64,000 bases of DNA from Desmonostoc muscorum FACHB-395 (GTDB taxonomy: Bacteria > Cyanobacteriota > Cyanobacteriia > Cyanobacteriales > Nostocaceae): the NCBI RefSeq assembly GCF_014698035.1, contig NZ_JACJSF010000006.1, forward strand, positions 1 through 64,000, given 5' to 3'. Position 1 is the first letter of the stretch. Each line of letters opens with the position of its first letter. Position numbers and translations under genes: made by a program. This document shows, one piece after another, positions 8,289 through 17,965 of this stretch. The notes below the pieces were generated by a model. It was not told the origin of the DNA. It searched no databases and was given only the letters and a program-made list of their open reading frames with translations.

Positions 8289-8599
8289 GAAGAGATTATT
8301 GAAGTCAACAATAAATCTTAATGAGCGGGTTAGGTGCTGGAGAATAGCAGAGAACCAGTGCTAGCGTTATTACGAATTACGAATTGTTAATGGCTGACTA
8401 GAGGCAAGGCATCTATTAGCCATTCCTATGTAGAGGCGATAAATGAGATAACAATCGAAAATCAAGCTTTTTTAGACTTGATATTTCTAGCCGTGTCAGT
8501 TAATACCTCAAGGTTGAACTATAGCCTTACACTTTATGACAATTACTTGCCAAATTATTGAGAGCTAAATGATACTAAAAAAATCACATTAAGTTGAGA

Positions 8600-8851
8600 T
8601 TAGGCAGATAAATCTTGTAGCCCTATCCATTCTTTGATAGGTTGCCATTGGCTTGCGTAAACAGTATTATTTCTACATTTTTCTTTTTGAGGCTTCCTAG
8701 GTATTTTCCCTATAACAGCTTCGGTGAATAAACTGGATTCGTTCAGGTTATAAACTGGCATTTCTTGCCAGCAGTGGCGACAAAACCAGTAACTATCTGC
8801 ACCGCGTATATGTTCTAAAAGTAAGCTTGAACAGCAAGGACAGTAATTCAT
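8600..8851 (-). CDS. Small zinc-ribbon protein of unknown function
   Basis: The 83-residue product begins MNYCPCCSSLLLEHIRG and continues SYWFCRHCWQEMPV. The CPCC and CRHC pairs, about 20 residues apart, form a probable four-cysteine zinc ribbon. The remainder is polar and has no recognised domain. I recall similar small proteins in Nostoc relatives but cannot name a function. It stands alone on the minus strand, with no partner gene. It may act in protein or nucleic acid binding, which is inference from the zinc ribbon only. Confidence 0.7.
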   Translation of the reverse strand: MNYCPCCSSLLLEHIRGADSYWFCRHCWQEMPVYNLNESSLFTEAVIGKIPRKPQKEKCRNNTVYASQWQPIKEWIGLQDLSA

Positions 8852-9117
8852 ATTTTTCTCAAACCTGTTAATAAAAGTGTTATTGCAAATCAGAGTAGTC
8901 AGTTGACAAGCACGTAGATATTTAAAACAACTTGTTTATATTTTGACTATAGTTTAAAAAAATGAGTAACTTGTGAGGGAATTTAAGATACTTAATATTT
9001 TTGCAATATTTATACATACTTTTTAAGTAATAACTTTAGGCTATTAAGAAATTCTCTAATTATCTATAAATATGGGACTTAAGAGCAGCCTTACTGGTGG
9101 CGTACAATTCGCCATGA

Positions 9118-9203
9118 TTGATTGACATCCTCACCGCCGTGTTCGCCCTTGGCGTTCCCGTTCGCGCAGCGTCTCCGTCAGGAGAAGGGTACGCACGGTG
9201 ATT
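9118..9203. mobile_element. Insertion-sequence-end-like hairpin segment
   Basis: ATTGACATCCTCACCG at the left and CGGTGATTC at the right form the ends of a hairpin of the type seen at termini of IS200/IS605-group elements in cyanobacteria. The middle is filled by a GC-rich palindromic repeat (GTTCCCGTTCGCGCAGCG). No transposase frame is present. The attribution rests on recalled motif similarity. Confidence 0.4.
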
Positions 9204-9207
9204 CTGG

Positions 9208-9302
9208 AGTAATGAGTAACAAGTAATAAGTAATAAGTAATAAGTAATGAGTAAATACCCATTTTTTATCCACTCATTACTCATTACTCCTTACTCATTA
9301 CT
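9208..9302. repeat. TAATAAG heptanucleotide repeats arranged as an inverted pair
   Basis: Tandem heptamers of the form AGTAATA/AGTAATG run from 9208 to about 9254. Their complement (ACTCATT, ACTCCTT) follows at 9271-9302. The two halves could pair into a long AT-rich hairpin. Short tandemly repeated repetitive heptamers of this kind are typical of heterocystous cyanobacteria. Confidence 0.75.
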
Positions 9303-9303
9303 T

Positions 9304-9380
9304 TAAAGCCGTGCTGGATGGTTACTGAGCCTAGCCGAAGTAAACACGGGGTTTTAAACCCATTTTTCTGATAAAAATGT
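9304..9380 (+). mobile_element. Right-end relic of an IscB-type insertion element
   Basis: This segment aligns with the DNA just downstream of the iscB relic at 23649-23718. Both have AAAGCCG, a stem closing with CGGGGTTT, three bases, ACCC, then a TTTCTGAT.AAAAT palindrome. The stem differs in sequence but keeps pairing (CCGTG/CACGG here, CCGCCC/GGGCGG there). No gene is left next to it. The remainder of 8852-9805 holds no recognisable gene. Confidence 0.55.
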
Positions 9381-9805
9381 CAAACCCTTTTCCTTTAAGG
9401 CTTCTGTCTCTTGAAAGTGTGGCTGGAGCCTTATCAATAAAAGCCAAAAGTACAAACCTTCGGGAGCAAGGTTTTAATCTTTACACTCTTCAATTAATTT
9501 CAAAGATTTCATACTCATAAGACTACCAAGACCATCAATTAGGGTAATCTCTTGAGATAGATGATCTGCTATCTCTAATTTGACAATAGAATGAGTTTAG
9601 CAATTCTAAAATTCTATCTACTTCCTGGTTTAGTTACTAACTTGTATCGTATCGCCTGTGTTAGGTCTTGTAAGGTTTACAGGGCGAATAGTTGATTTAT
9701 TAGCAATTGCAGCAGAATAATTATTGATTTTCAACAATTTACTTACTTTAGCTTTTATTATTTCGTACTGATATCAAAAAGATCATTAGAATTGACGAAT
9801 TAACT

Positions 9806-12800
9806 ATGCGATTCAACGATCCTCTGATTAACATACCTAGCTTAAATAATGTTATTAATCGTTCTCCCTTAACGATTAGCATTGATAGTTTTGTAGTCGA
9901 AGCTATTGCCTTAATGAGTCAAGAAATAGCTAGCAATTATGCACCTATTAGTTTAAATTCATTAGATTTAGGCTTTAGAACTCAACCACTAACTAGTTGC
10001 ATCTTCGTTTTAGAGGCAGGAAGATTATTAGGTATTTTTACAGGAAAGGATGTAATCAAACTTATAGCTTCTGGAGTAGACTTATCCACGCTAACAATGG
10101 CTGAAGTGATGACGCAGCCAGTAGTTACCCTTAGACAATCAGATTCTAATGATATTTTCATTGCCTTGTCATTATTGCGTCAGCATCAGACTGACTATTT
10201 GCCCGTTTTGGACGATCGCGGGCAATTACTAGGAATCATTACCCAGACTAGCCTGCTACAAGCATTTGACTTGGTAAAAATGGTTGGGGTCGTTGAAGGC
10301 TTGCAAGAATATTTACAAAAACCCACAGATGAATTCAGGCGGGTTAATCAGCCAATTGAGATAGAGCAAGTCCGCAGCCAAACTCAAAATCACTTAAAAG
10401 CATGGGTTGAGTCCCAATCGGCTGAAATCATGCAAGTGAATCAGGAACTTCAGCTAGCTCTCGAAGAACTCCAAGTAGTGGAAGAAGAACTACGCGAACA
10501 AAACGAAGAGTTGTCTCTTGCCCGTGAGCTAGTAGAATTGGAGCGCCAACGTTACCAGGATTTGTTTGAATTTGCTCCAGATGGTTATTTGGTAACTGAT
10601 GTAGCAGGGATTATCCAAGAGGCCAATCGAGCGGCAGCAACCATGCTGGCTGTCCGGCAAAAATATTTGCGAAACAAACCATTAATTTTATTTATTGCTC
10701 ATCAAGACCATCAGGCTTTTAACGCCCGACTAAATAATTCGCAGCAGTTACAGGAGTGGGAAGTTTCCCTAAAACCGCGCGGAGGCAAAGCTTTTCCGGC
10801 TAGCATTAGAGTTGCTGCCATGTACGATTCACAAGGGTATCTTGTTGGCTGGCGCTGGTTACTTTGCGATATTAGCGAACGTCAACAGACAAAGGAAGCA
10901 CTGCGCCAAGCTTACGATGAATTAGAACAACGAGTAGCGGAACGGACAGCAGAACTTGCCATGTCCAACGTTTTGTTGCAACAAGAAATTAGCGATCGCC
11001 AACGCGCAGAACTTGCATTACGGCAAAGCGAAAACCTCTATCGCCAACTAGTGGAAAGTCAACTTGACGTAATTATCCGCATTGATTTGCAGGGGCAGAT
11101 TACCTTCGCTAACATGGCTGCCTGTCAAACCTTTGGCTGGAAACAAGATGAGTATCATGGTCAGTCATTTTGGCAATTTTTTCACCCAGATGACTTGCCT
11201 CAAGTGATGGATAATATCACAGCTTTAGGATCTTCATCCCAACCCTTGACTAATTCTGAGCGACTGATATTTACAGTTAAAGGTATTCGTTGGTTTCAAT
11301 GGAATGCGATCGCAATTCATAATGACAAAGGGGAAGTTGTTGAAATTCAAGGGGTAGGCAGAGATATTACCGAACAGCAAGCCGCGTTACAGCAACGCCA
11401 ACTTGCCGAAGCTGCACTACACCAAAGTGAGGAAAAATTTCGCACTTTTGCCGAAAATACCCACGCAGTCATCTGGATTGCCAGCCCAGATTCATTCCGA
11501 ACTTTGTACGTTAGTCCTGCCTATGAAAAAATTTGGGGTCGCTCTTGCCAAAGTCTATTGGAGCAACCTGAGTCCTGGATAGATAACGTTCATCCAGACG
11601 ATCGCGATTGCTTAACTATTGCAGCAAAGCAACAGCTTATTAGTGAGTTGGTTTCAATAGAATATCGAATTTTGCGACCTGATGGATCGATGCGCTGGAT
11701 CTGGGATCGGGGCTTTGCTATCTATGATGACCAAGGAAAAGTTCCATACTATGGTGGTATCGCCGAAGATATCACCGAGCGTAAATTGGCAGAAGAGTCA
11801 TTGCGAGAAAGTGAAGCGCGATTGAGTTTAGCTACCGAAGCAGCCCACATGGGCATCTGGGATCGGAACCTGATCACCAATACTTGTATTTGGTCTGCCA
11901 ATATGGGGCCACTTTATGGTCTACCGAGCAACACCTTGTGTCCAAGCCTTGAAGATTATTTCAATTTAATCCATCCAGAAGACCGGGAATCTGTGGCTGT
12001 GAATATAGCTCGGATGATTGCGGAAGGACAGGGATCTATAGAGTATCGGATTATCTGGCCCGACGGCAGCCTACACTGGTTAAACTGCAAAGGTCAGACT
12101 TACTATAACGAAATTGGTCAACCGATTCGGATGATCGGCACAAATAGGGATGTCACTGAGCGCAAGCTGGCGGAACAAAAAATTTCCGAACAAGCCGCTC
12201 TACTTGATATCGCCACCGATGCCATATTAGTTAGAGATTTCCAATCTCAAATATTAGTTTGGAATAAAGGTGCAGAGCGGATGTATGGTTGGCTCTCTAC
12301 AGAGGTTATAGGAAAAGACCTCCGGAAAATTTTGTACCCAGCAGGAACCCAGCATCAACTGGAAGTACCGCTAAAAAGTGTAATTGAGAGTGGCTCGTGG
12401 CAAGGTGAGTTATCTAAAGTGACAAAATCCGGTAAAGAAATTGTTGTGCAAAGCCGATGGACATTGATGCGCGATCCTGAAGGAAAACCTAAATCTATCC
12501 TGAGTGTTGACACTGACATCACCGAAAAGAAACAACTTGAAGAACAGTTCTTTCGCGCTCAACGGTTGGAGAGTATTGGTATCCTTGCAGGTGGTATTGC
12601 CCACGATTTAAACAATATATTGACACCAATTTTGGCAGCAGCCCAATTGATCCAAGGAAAATTTTTCCAAGACGAAGAGCGGTCTGAACAACTGCTAGCA
12701 CTTGTAGAAAGCAACGCCCAACGTGGAGCAGCTTTAGTGAAGCAAGTCTTGTCATTTGCGCGAGGATTTAAAGGAGAGCGGATAATTATCCAAGTTAAGT

Positions 12801-13693
12801 ATCTGATTTCAGAAATTATCCAAATCGTTAAAGAAACATTTCCCAAATCTATTGAATTGTCCACGATTATCCCAGAAGACACTTGGGCTATCACTGGGGA
12901 CATCACACAGCTGCATCAAGTGTTGATGAATCTGGTAGTAAATGCCCGCGATGCTTTACCAGATGGTGGCAAGATCACAATTTCTGTAGAAAATAAGTTT
13001 ATTGATGAAGCTTATACCAGAATGAATCTCGATGCCCAAGTTGGGCATTACATTATGATTACCGTTGCCGATAATGGAGTTGGGATACCACCAGAAATAT
13101 TAGATAGAATTTTTGAGCCATTTTTCACTACAAAAGAAGTCAACACAGGTACAGGACTCGGACTTTCAACAGTGTTAGGCATCATTAAAAGCCATGCCGG
13201 TTTTATCAAAGTGTCTACCAATGTTGGTAAAGGCAGCAAATTTGACCTGTTTTTACCAGCAGTGGAAGCAACTGAAGCGTTCAAGATAGAAGACCTAGAT
13301 GTCCTTCCAGGAGAGGGAGAATTGATTTTAGTTGTAGATGATGAAGCACAAATTAGAGAAATTGCTGCAATCATTTTAGAAAACTATAACTATAGGATAC
13401 TAGCTGCCAGCAATGGCATAGAAGCGATCGCACTCTATGCCCAATACAAGCATCAAATCAATGCCGTGTTGATGGATATAATGATGCCGGAGATGGACGG
13501 AATCACCGCTATTCGCACCCTGCAAAAAATGAACAACCAGGTTAAAATTATTGCCTGTAGCGGACTGAACTCGATGGAAATATTTGCTCAAGCTTCTGAT
13601 GCTAATGTGAAAGCAGTTTTATCAAAACCCTATACGGCCAGAGAATTATTGAAAAGTTTACACAACTTATTTAGAGGCAGTGCTGAGTTATGA
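9806..13693 (+). CDS. CBS-PAS hybrid histidine kinase/response regulator
   Basis: The 1295-residue protein is a cytoplasmic multi-sensor hybrid kinase with no transmembrane segment. A CBS pair spans about residues 15-165 and is followed by a coiled coil near 200-250. Five PAS/PAC units lie at roughly 250-370, 410-530, 545-665, 680-795 and 800-910. The phosphoacceptor region has His933 in GGIAHDLNN. The ATPase has NLVVNARDALPDGG, DNGVGIPP and TGTGLGLSTV. A C-terminal receiver has Asp1224 in MDIMMPEMDG. CBS pairs usually bind adenine nucleotides, so energy sensing is possible. No dedicated output regulator is adjacent; the next gene is a phosphatase-like protein. The ligand is unknown. Confidence 0.95.
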   Translation: MRFNDPLINIPSLNNVINRSPLTISIDSFVVEAIALMSQEIASNYAPISLNSLDLGFRTQPLTSCIFVLEAGRLLGIFTGKDVIKLIASGVDLSTLTMAEVMTQPVVTLRQSDSNDIFIALSLLRQHQTDYLPVLDDRGQLLGIITQTSLLQAFDLVKMVGVVEGLQEYLQKPTDEFRRVNQPIEIEQVRSQTQNHLKAWVESQSAEIMQVNQELQLALEELQVVEEELREQNEELSLARELVELERQRYQDLFEFAPDGYLVTDVAGIIQEANRAAATMLAVRQKYLRNKPLILFIAHQDHQAFNARLNNSQQLQEWEVSLKPRGGKAFPASIRVAAMYDSQGYLVGWRWLLCDISERQQTKEALRQAYDELEQRVAERTAELAMSNVLLQQEISDRQRAELALRQSENLYRQLVESQLDVIIRIDLQGQITFANMAACQTFGWKQDEYHGQSFWQFFHPDDLPQVMDNITALGSSSQPLTNSERLIFTVKGIRWFQWNAIAIHNDKGEVVEIQGVGRDITEQQAALQQRQLAEAALHQSEEKFRTFAENTHAVIWIASPDSFRTLYVSPAYEKIWGRSCQSLLEQPESWIDNVHPDDRDCLTIAAKQQLISELVSIEYRILRPDGSMRWIWDRGFAIYDDQGKVPYYGGIAEDITERKLAEESLRESEARLSLATEAAHMGIWDRNLITNTCIWSANMGPLYGLPSNTLCPSLEDYFNLIHPEDRESVAVNIARMIAEGQGSIEYRIIWPDGSLHWLNCKGQTYYNEIGQPIRMIGTNRDVTERKLAEQKISEQAALLDIATDAILVRDFQSQILVWNKGAERMYGWLSTEVIGKDLRKILYPAGTQHQLEVPLKSVIESGSWQGELSKVTKSGKEIVVQSRWTLMRDPEGKPKSILSVDTDITEKKQLEEQFFRAQRLESIGILAGGIAHDLNNILTPILAAAQLIQGKFFQDEERSEQLLALVESNAQRGAALVKQVLSFARGFKGERIIIQVKYLISEIIQIVKETFPKSIELSTIIPEDTWAITGDITQLHQVLMNLVVNARDALPDGGKITISVENKFIDEAYTRMNLDAQVGHYIMITVADNGVGIPPEILDRIFEPFFTTKEVNTGTGLGLSTVLGIIKSHAGFIKVSTNVGKGSKFDLFLPAVEATEAFKIEDLDVLPGEGELILVVDDEAQIREIAAIILENYNYRILAASNGIEAIALYAQYKHQINAVLMDIMMPEMDGITAIRTLQKMNNQVKIIACSGLNSMEIFAQASDANVKAVLSKPYTARELLKSLHNLFRGSAEL

Positions 13694-13819
13694 GCTAGGA
13701 GTAGGTATTGTGTATTGGTAAGAATTGATTCCCAATGCCCTATCCCTCACAAGTTCCTCAAATTGTTTTCTTAAATTTAGAGGGTGACCAACATTGATAA
13801 AATGGGATAAATGTAGCTA

Positions 13820-14203
13820 ATGAATATTGTTAGGAAGATTAACGATCAGTTAGCGATCGCTGGACAAATTACACTAGACCAGCTCAAACAAATAGCTGAT
13901 GAGGGTTATAAGTCTGTACTGAACTTACGTTTACCCGATGAAATAGGCTTGTTAGCTGACGAACATAAGAAGACTGAGTTTTTGGGATTATACTACGTTA
14001 ACTTCCCAACCAAAACTGAAGACATTAATCATCAAAGTATGCTCCAGATATATCAAACGATCGCGGAATTACCCAAACCGACTCTGATACATTGTGATAA
14101 TTCAATTCGTTCCGCCGCAATAGTATTGTTGTATATCGCTATTAAACAGGGCATAACTTTTGAAAAAGCCCTGCAAAAAGTTATTACTTTAGGCTTGATA
14201 TAA
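13820..14203 (+). CDS. DUF442/tyrosine-phosphatase-like protein
   Basis: The 127-residue protein belongs to the DUF442 (beta-lactamase-hydrolase-like, dual-specificity phosphatase fold) group. The start KINDQLAIAGQITLDQLKQI and the segment GYKSVLNLRLPDE are typical. The active-site loop is HCDNSIRS. This keeps the His-Cys and Arg of the C-x4-R motif of the family (HCRTGTR), but a Ser replaces the usual Gly. It begins 126 bp after the hybrid kinase gene in the same direction, so the two could work together, although this is only positional. Catalytic activity is uncertain because of the altered loop. Confidence 0.8.
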   Translation: MNIVRKINDQLAIAGQITLDQLKQIADEGYKSVLNLRLPDEIGLLADEHKKTEFLGLYYVNFPTKTEDINHQSMLQIYQTIAELPKPTLIHCDNSIRSAAIVLLYIAIKQGITFEKALQKVITLGLI

Positions 14204-14335
14204 TTATAAATTAAATTTATTTTTAATATAAAGAATTCAGGATTAAGAATTAATAATTAATTCGGTGCAAAAACCCCCACATCGCTAGCGCTACACTATC
14301 AGTTATGGATCGGAATTCTCTATTCTCTTGATTCC

Positions 14336-14473
14336 TATAGCGGTTCTCGAATGGAAGCAATACAGTTTGACCTCTCTCCTAAAAGGAGAGAGGCTTTGAA
14401 TTTTACTCCCCTTCCCTTATAGGGAAGGGGCTGGGGGTTAGGTCTGTATTGCACTCAACTGATAACCGCTATA
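14336..14473. mobile_element. MITE-like element with TATAGCGGTT ends
   Basis: The 138-bp element begins TATAGCGGTTCTC and ends GATAACCGCTATA. The inverted ends extend inward through a shared GCAATACAG. The interior has two strong hairpins, one of them CCCCTTCCC TTATA GGGAAGGGG. A TA duplication at the ends would fit an IS630/mariner-type mobiliser, which is inference. It fills most of the spacer 14204-14496. Confidence 0.75.
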
Positions 14474-14496
14474 ATTCCTGAATTCGGAATTCTTCT

Positions 14497-14817
14497 TCAA
14501 TAATTTAAATTTTTCAGCATATTTAAAACCTGAGAAGAAGCTTGACCACTAGAGCTAGTCACAGAAGATTTGATATTTGCTTGGCTCTGATTTTTTGTAG
14601 ATGTAGACGAATTTGAAACCTGGCTATTATCTTTAATTAAACGGCTGTAAGTTCGTTGGGGAATGAAGTGGAGTGGATTGTAACCAACGAAACGCAAAAT
14701 TAGTACACAAGCCCAGGAATATCGACCATCACTAATAGCTTCCATAACTTGCTCTAATTGTTCTGGACTAATGGCTTTGTGAAAATTTTTCCCAGAAGAA
14801 GAAATGTGGTAGTTCAT
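14497..14817 (-). CDS. HetP-like heterocyst commitment family protein
   Basis: The 106-residue protein carries the HetP core: [17 protein letters not shown], then [19 protein letters not shown] and [12 protein letters not shown]. In Anabaena, HetP and its paralogues control commitment of cells to heterocyst development. The C-terminal 40 residues are Ser, Thr, Asn and Gln rich and look disordered. AGGTTAG lies just upstream of the ATG. It is transcribed alone and divergently from susA. I cannot tell from sequence whether it is HetP itself or one of the shorter paralogues. Confidence 0.85.
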   Translation of the reverse strand: MNYHISSSGKNFHKAISPEQLEQVMEAISDGRYSWACVLILRFVGYNPLHFIPQRTYSRLIKDNSQVSNSSTSTKNQSQANIKSSVTSSSGQASSQVLNMLKNLNY

Positions 14818-15224
14818 AGCTAACCTGATGTAAGTTATCTAAATCGAGGTGTATCAGTTTATGCCACCATAAGCTGCTGCTTGAATTGGGCTGAGTAGTA
14901 TGTCTGCAATACAACGACGACGGATGATAATTTTAGCAGTGACTGTTTTACCAGCCTTTAATCTGCTTACACATTTGGTTTGATTATGCTAAAACTTGCT
15001 GGATTTAACTTATTTATGGAGTAATTTCTACTAGCGATCGCTCAAATTTGGCTGTATTGCTTGACCGAGAATAGTGTTTTATGCCTGATTGAGAACTAAC
15101 TACTATACATAGAATAATCTGTCTTTGCTGTTACTCTGGCCAAATTGGCAGTTTTTTGAATTGGGCATTGGGTATGGGATCAAACAAAAGCTCTTCTCTG
15201 CTCACAAATGACAAATGACTAACT

Positions 15225-15333
15225 CCGGATTTCTCACGCATAGTGTAGGCAGGGGAGTGTGCGGGGTCAGATTTCTTCCCCATCCTCCCACACCTCCCAC
15301 GCTCCTGGATTTCTCACAAGTGAGAAATCCAGG
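15225..15333. mobile_element. Element with GGATTTCTCAC ends and a 14-bp palindrome
   Basis: CCGGATTTCTCAC at the left end is repeated at 15304, where CCTGGATTTCTCAC-AA-GTGAGAAATCCAGG forms a perfect 14-bp hairpin at 15304-15333. Together they bound a non-coding, CT-rich repeat element. The rest of the gap 14818-15502 shows no gene. It must contain the divergent promoters of the HetP-like gene and susA. Confidence 0.7.
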
Positions 15334-15502
15334 TAACTCCCTCATCCCATAGATTTGAAGTCCTCGCAAGGTTTCATCCCATAGCTAGACGCGCGTGGTC
15401 TTCATAGTTACCTACTATTAGGTGGGAAATGTACCTCACGGAACCGGAGACTGGAAAAAAGAATGAGGTCGTGGACTAGCTAAAGTTTTGGAATTCGTCA
15501 TC

Positions 15503-17920
15503 ATGTATGAACTAGTTCAAGCTGTCTTCAACGGTGATGAAAAAACTGCTCTACATCAGTTAATTTATACGTTGAGTGCTTCAGGTAAGCGTTACTTACT
15601 AAGAAATGAGATTTTGCAAGCTTTTGCCGATTACTGTCATGAATCCCAAAAGCCAGCGTATTTTTACCACTCTTCTTCTATTGGCAAACTGATACAGTAC
15701 ACTCACGAAATAATTATCGAAGAGGAAAGTATCTGGTTCGTGATTCGACCCACGATTGCTAACCAGGAAGTTTGGCGATTGACAGCCAATTTGGATAGCT
15801 TCGAGCAGATGACGCAACAAGCGCTGTTAGATGTAAGAGATCGCCTAGTCAACCGCTACCAACCCGGTATCCTCGAAATTGACCTCCACCCCTTTTACGA
15901 GGATTCTCCAAGAATTGACGACCCCAGAAATATTGGTCAAGGTTTAGCCTACCTTAACCGTTACCTGTGCAATCAATTGTTGGCTGACCCCGAATATTGG
16001 GTAGAAATGTTGTTTAAAGCATTACAGGGGCTACAACATGATGGGATTCGGCTGCTGTTAAGCGATCGCATTCCCTCCGGTATTCATTTAGCCAAACAAA
16101 TTAAGCTAGCGCTCAAATTGCTGAATGAGCGATCGCCTGATGAACCTTATGAAAAATTCCGCTTAGACCTCCAAGAACTCGGCTTTGAGCCAGGTTGGGG
16201 TAACACTGCGGCGCGAGTCTCCGAAACCCTAGAACTCCTCGACCGACTCATTTACTCTCCAGAACCGGGCATATTAGAAGCATTTGTCGCCCGCGTCCCC
16301 GCCGTTTTTCGTGTCGTCCTCATTTCCATCCACGGTTGGGTTGGACAGGAAGATGTTGTCGGAAGAGATGAAACACTCAGTCAAGTTATTTACGTCCTCG
16401 AACAAGCTCGCAGCTTAGAAAACGAACTGTGCGAACAAATCAAACTCGCCGGACTAGACCAGCTAGGTATCAAACCCCATGTAATTATTCTCACCCGACT
16501 AATTCCTAACTGTGAAGGGACATTTTGCTACCTGCCCCTAGAAAAAGTCGAAGATACTGAAAATGCTTGGATATTGCGCGTTCCTTTTGGTGAATTCAAT
16601 CCAGAAATTACTAACAATTGGATTTCTAAATTTGACATTTGGCCTTATTTAGAACAATTTGCTTTAGATGCAGAAAAAGAATTACTAACTCAATTCAAAG
16701 GTAAACCTAATCTTCTTGTTGGCAATTACAGCGACGGTAACTTAGTTGCTTCTCTTTTATCTCGCCGGATGAAAGTTACCCAGTGCAATATTGCCCATTC
16801 TTTAGAAAAGCCTAAATATCTATTTAGTAATTTATATTGGCAAGATTTAGAAAATCAATACCACTTTTCGGCACAATTCACTGCTGATTTAATTAGCATG
16901 AATGCAGCCGACTTCATCATAACATCCTCCTATCAAGAAATTGTCGGCACACCAGACACCATAGGTCAATACGAATCGTATAAATGCTTTACTATGCCGC
17001 AGTTGTATCACGTAGTTGATGGAATTGATTTGTTTAGTCCCAAATTCAACTTAGTACCACCGGGAGTAAATGAAAGTATTTTCTTTCCCTATAGCCAGAA
17101 AGAAAACCGAGATTCTAACCTTTGTACGGAAATTCACGACTTACTTTTTACCCGCGAAGATCCTCAAATATTAGGTCATTTAGATAGCCCTAATAAGCGA
17201 CCAATCTTTTCCGTTAGTTCCATCAGTTCAATCAAAAACCTTGCGGGATTAGCTGAGTGCTTTGGTCAAAGTCAGAGGTTGCAAGAGCATTGTAACTTGA
17301 TCCTCTTGAGTAGTAAACTGCATCCTGATGAAGCTACAAACCCAGAAGAAGCAGAAGAAATCCAGAAACTCCACAATATTATTGATGAATATCATCTCGA
17401 TAGTAAGATTCGCTGGCTGGGGATGCGTATTCCTAGCAGCAACCTTGGCGAAGCCTACCGAGTAGTTGCAGATTGTCAGGGAATTTCTGTCCACTTTGCC
17501 CGCTTTGAATCCTTTGGACGGAGCATTTTGGAAGCGATGATTTCTGGCTTGCCAACTTTTGCTACTCAATTTGGCGGTTCTTTAGAAATTATCGAAAACC
17601 AAGAGGAGGAATTTAATGTTAATCCTACCGATTTAGGAGAAACAGCAAAGAAAATTTTAGATTTTATTGACCAATGCAATACTCATCCTGAACATTGGTA
17701 CGAAGTTTCAGAGTGGATGAGTCAGCGAATTCATAATCGATACAATTGGCATTTACATAGTAATCAATTACTACTACTGGCAAAAATGTTTACTTTTTGG
17801 AACTTTGTTGCGCCAGAAAATAACGAAGCCAGAGATCGTTATATGGAAACATTATTCCATCTCATTTATAAACCTAGAGCCGAAAAGATTTTAGAAAAAC
17901 ACATGGGAGCTAATTCGTAA
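15503..17920 (+). CDS. susA: Sucrose synthase
   Basis: The 805-residue protein is a GT-B glycosyltransferase that reversibly converts sucrose and a nucleoside diphosphate to fructose and NDP-glucose. I use the ATG at 15503 (MYELVQAVFNGDEK), not the TTG 15 nt upstream. Features include NIGQGLAYLNRYL, LIPNCEGTFCYLPLEKV, the LVGNYSDGNLVASLLS block, VPPGVNESIFFPY and the C-terminal acceptor site FARFESFGRSILEAMISGLP with its two conserved Glu. Length matches cyanobacterial SusA (about 806). In heterocystous strains sucrose synthase mainly cleaves sucrose and is needed for diazotrophic growth. A GH65-PGM fusion follows in the same direction. Confidence 0.97.
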   Translation: MYELVQAVFNGDEKTALHQLIYTLSASGKRYLLRNEILQAFADYCHESQKPAYFYHSSSIGKLIQYTHEIIIEEESIWFVIRPTIANQEVWRLTANLDSFEQMTQQALLDVRDRLVNRYQPGILEIDLHPFYEDSPRIDDPRNIGQGLAYLNRYLCNQLLADPEYWVEMLFKALQGLQHDGIRLLLSDRIPSGIHLAKQIKLALKLLNERSPDEPYEKFRLDLQELGFEPGWGNTAARVSETLELLDRLIYSPEPGILEAFVARVPAVFRVVLISIHGWVGQEDVVGRDETLSQVIYVLEQARSLENELCEQIKLAGLDQLGIKPHVIILTRLIPNCEGTFCYLPLEKVEDTENAWILRVPFGEFNPEITNNWISKFDIWPYLEQFALDAEKELLTQFKGKPNLLVGNYSDGNLVASLLSRRMKVTQCNIAHSLEKPKYLFSNLYWQDLENQYHFSAQFTADLISMNAADFIITSSYQEIVGTPDTIGQYESYKCFTMPQLYHVVDGIDLFSPKFNLVPPGVNESIFFPYSQKENRDSNLCTEIHDLLFTREDPQILGHLDSPNKRPIFSVSSISSIKNLAGLAECFGQSQRLQEHCNLILLSSKLHPDEATNPEEAEEIQKLHNIIDEYHLDSKIRWLGMRIPSSNLGEAYRVVADCQGISVHFARFESFGRSILEAMISGLPTFATQFGGSLEIIENQEEEFNVNPTDLGETAKKILDFIDQCNTHPEHWYEVSEWMSQRIHNRYNWHLHSNQLLLLAKMFTFWNFVAPENNEARDRYMETLFHLIYKPRAEKILEKHMGANS

Positions 17921-17965
17921 TTCGTAATTGTGACTGGATGGGGATTTTGAGTCTATAAGGAGTGT

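Noticed and set aside
9060-9284. Open frame of 74 residues on the minus strand
   Set aside because: It is built from TAATAAG heptamers and a GC-rich repeat, so it is repeat DNA and not a gene.
12410-13591. Several open frames opposite the hybrid kinase gene
   Set aside because: They are antisense shadows of a clear kinase sequence with intact motifs.
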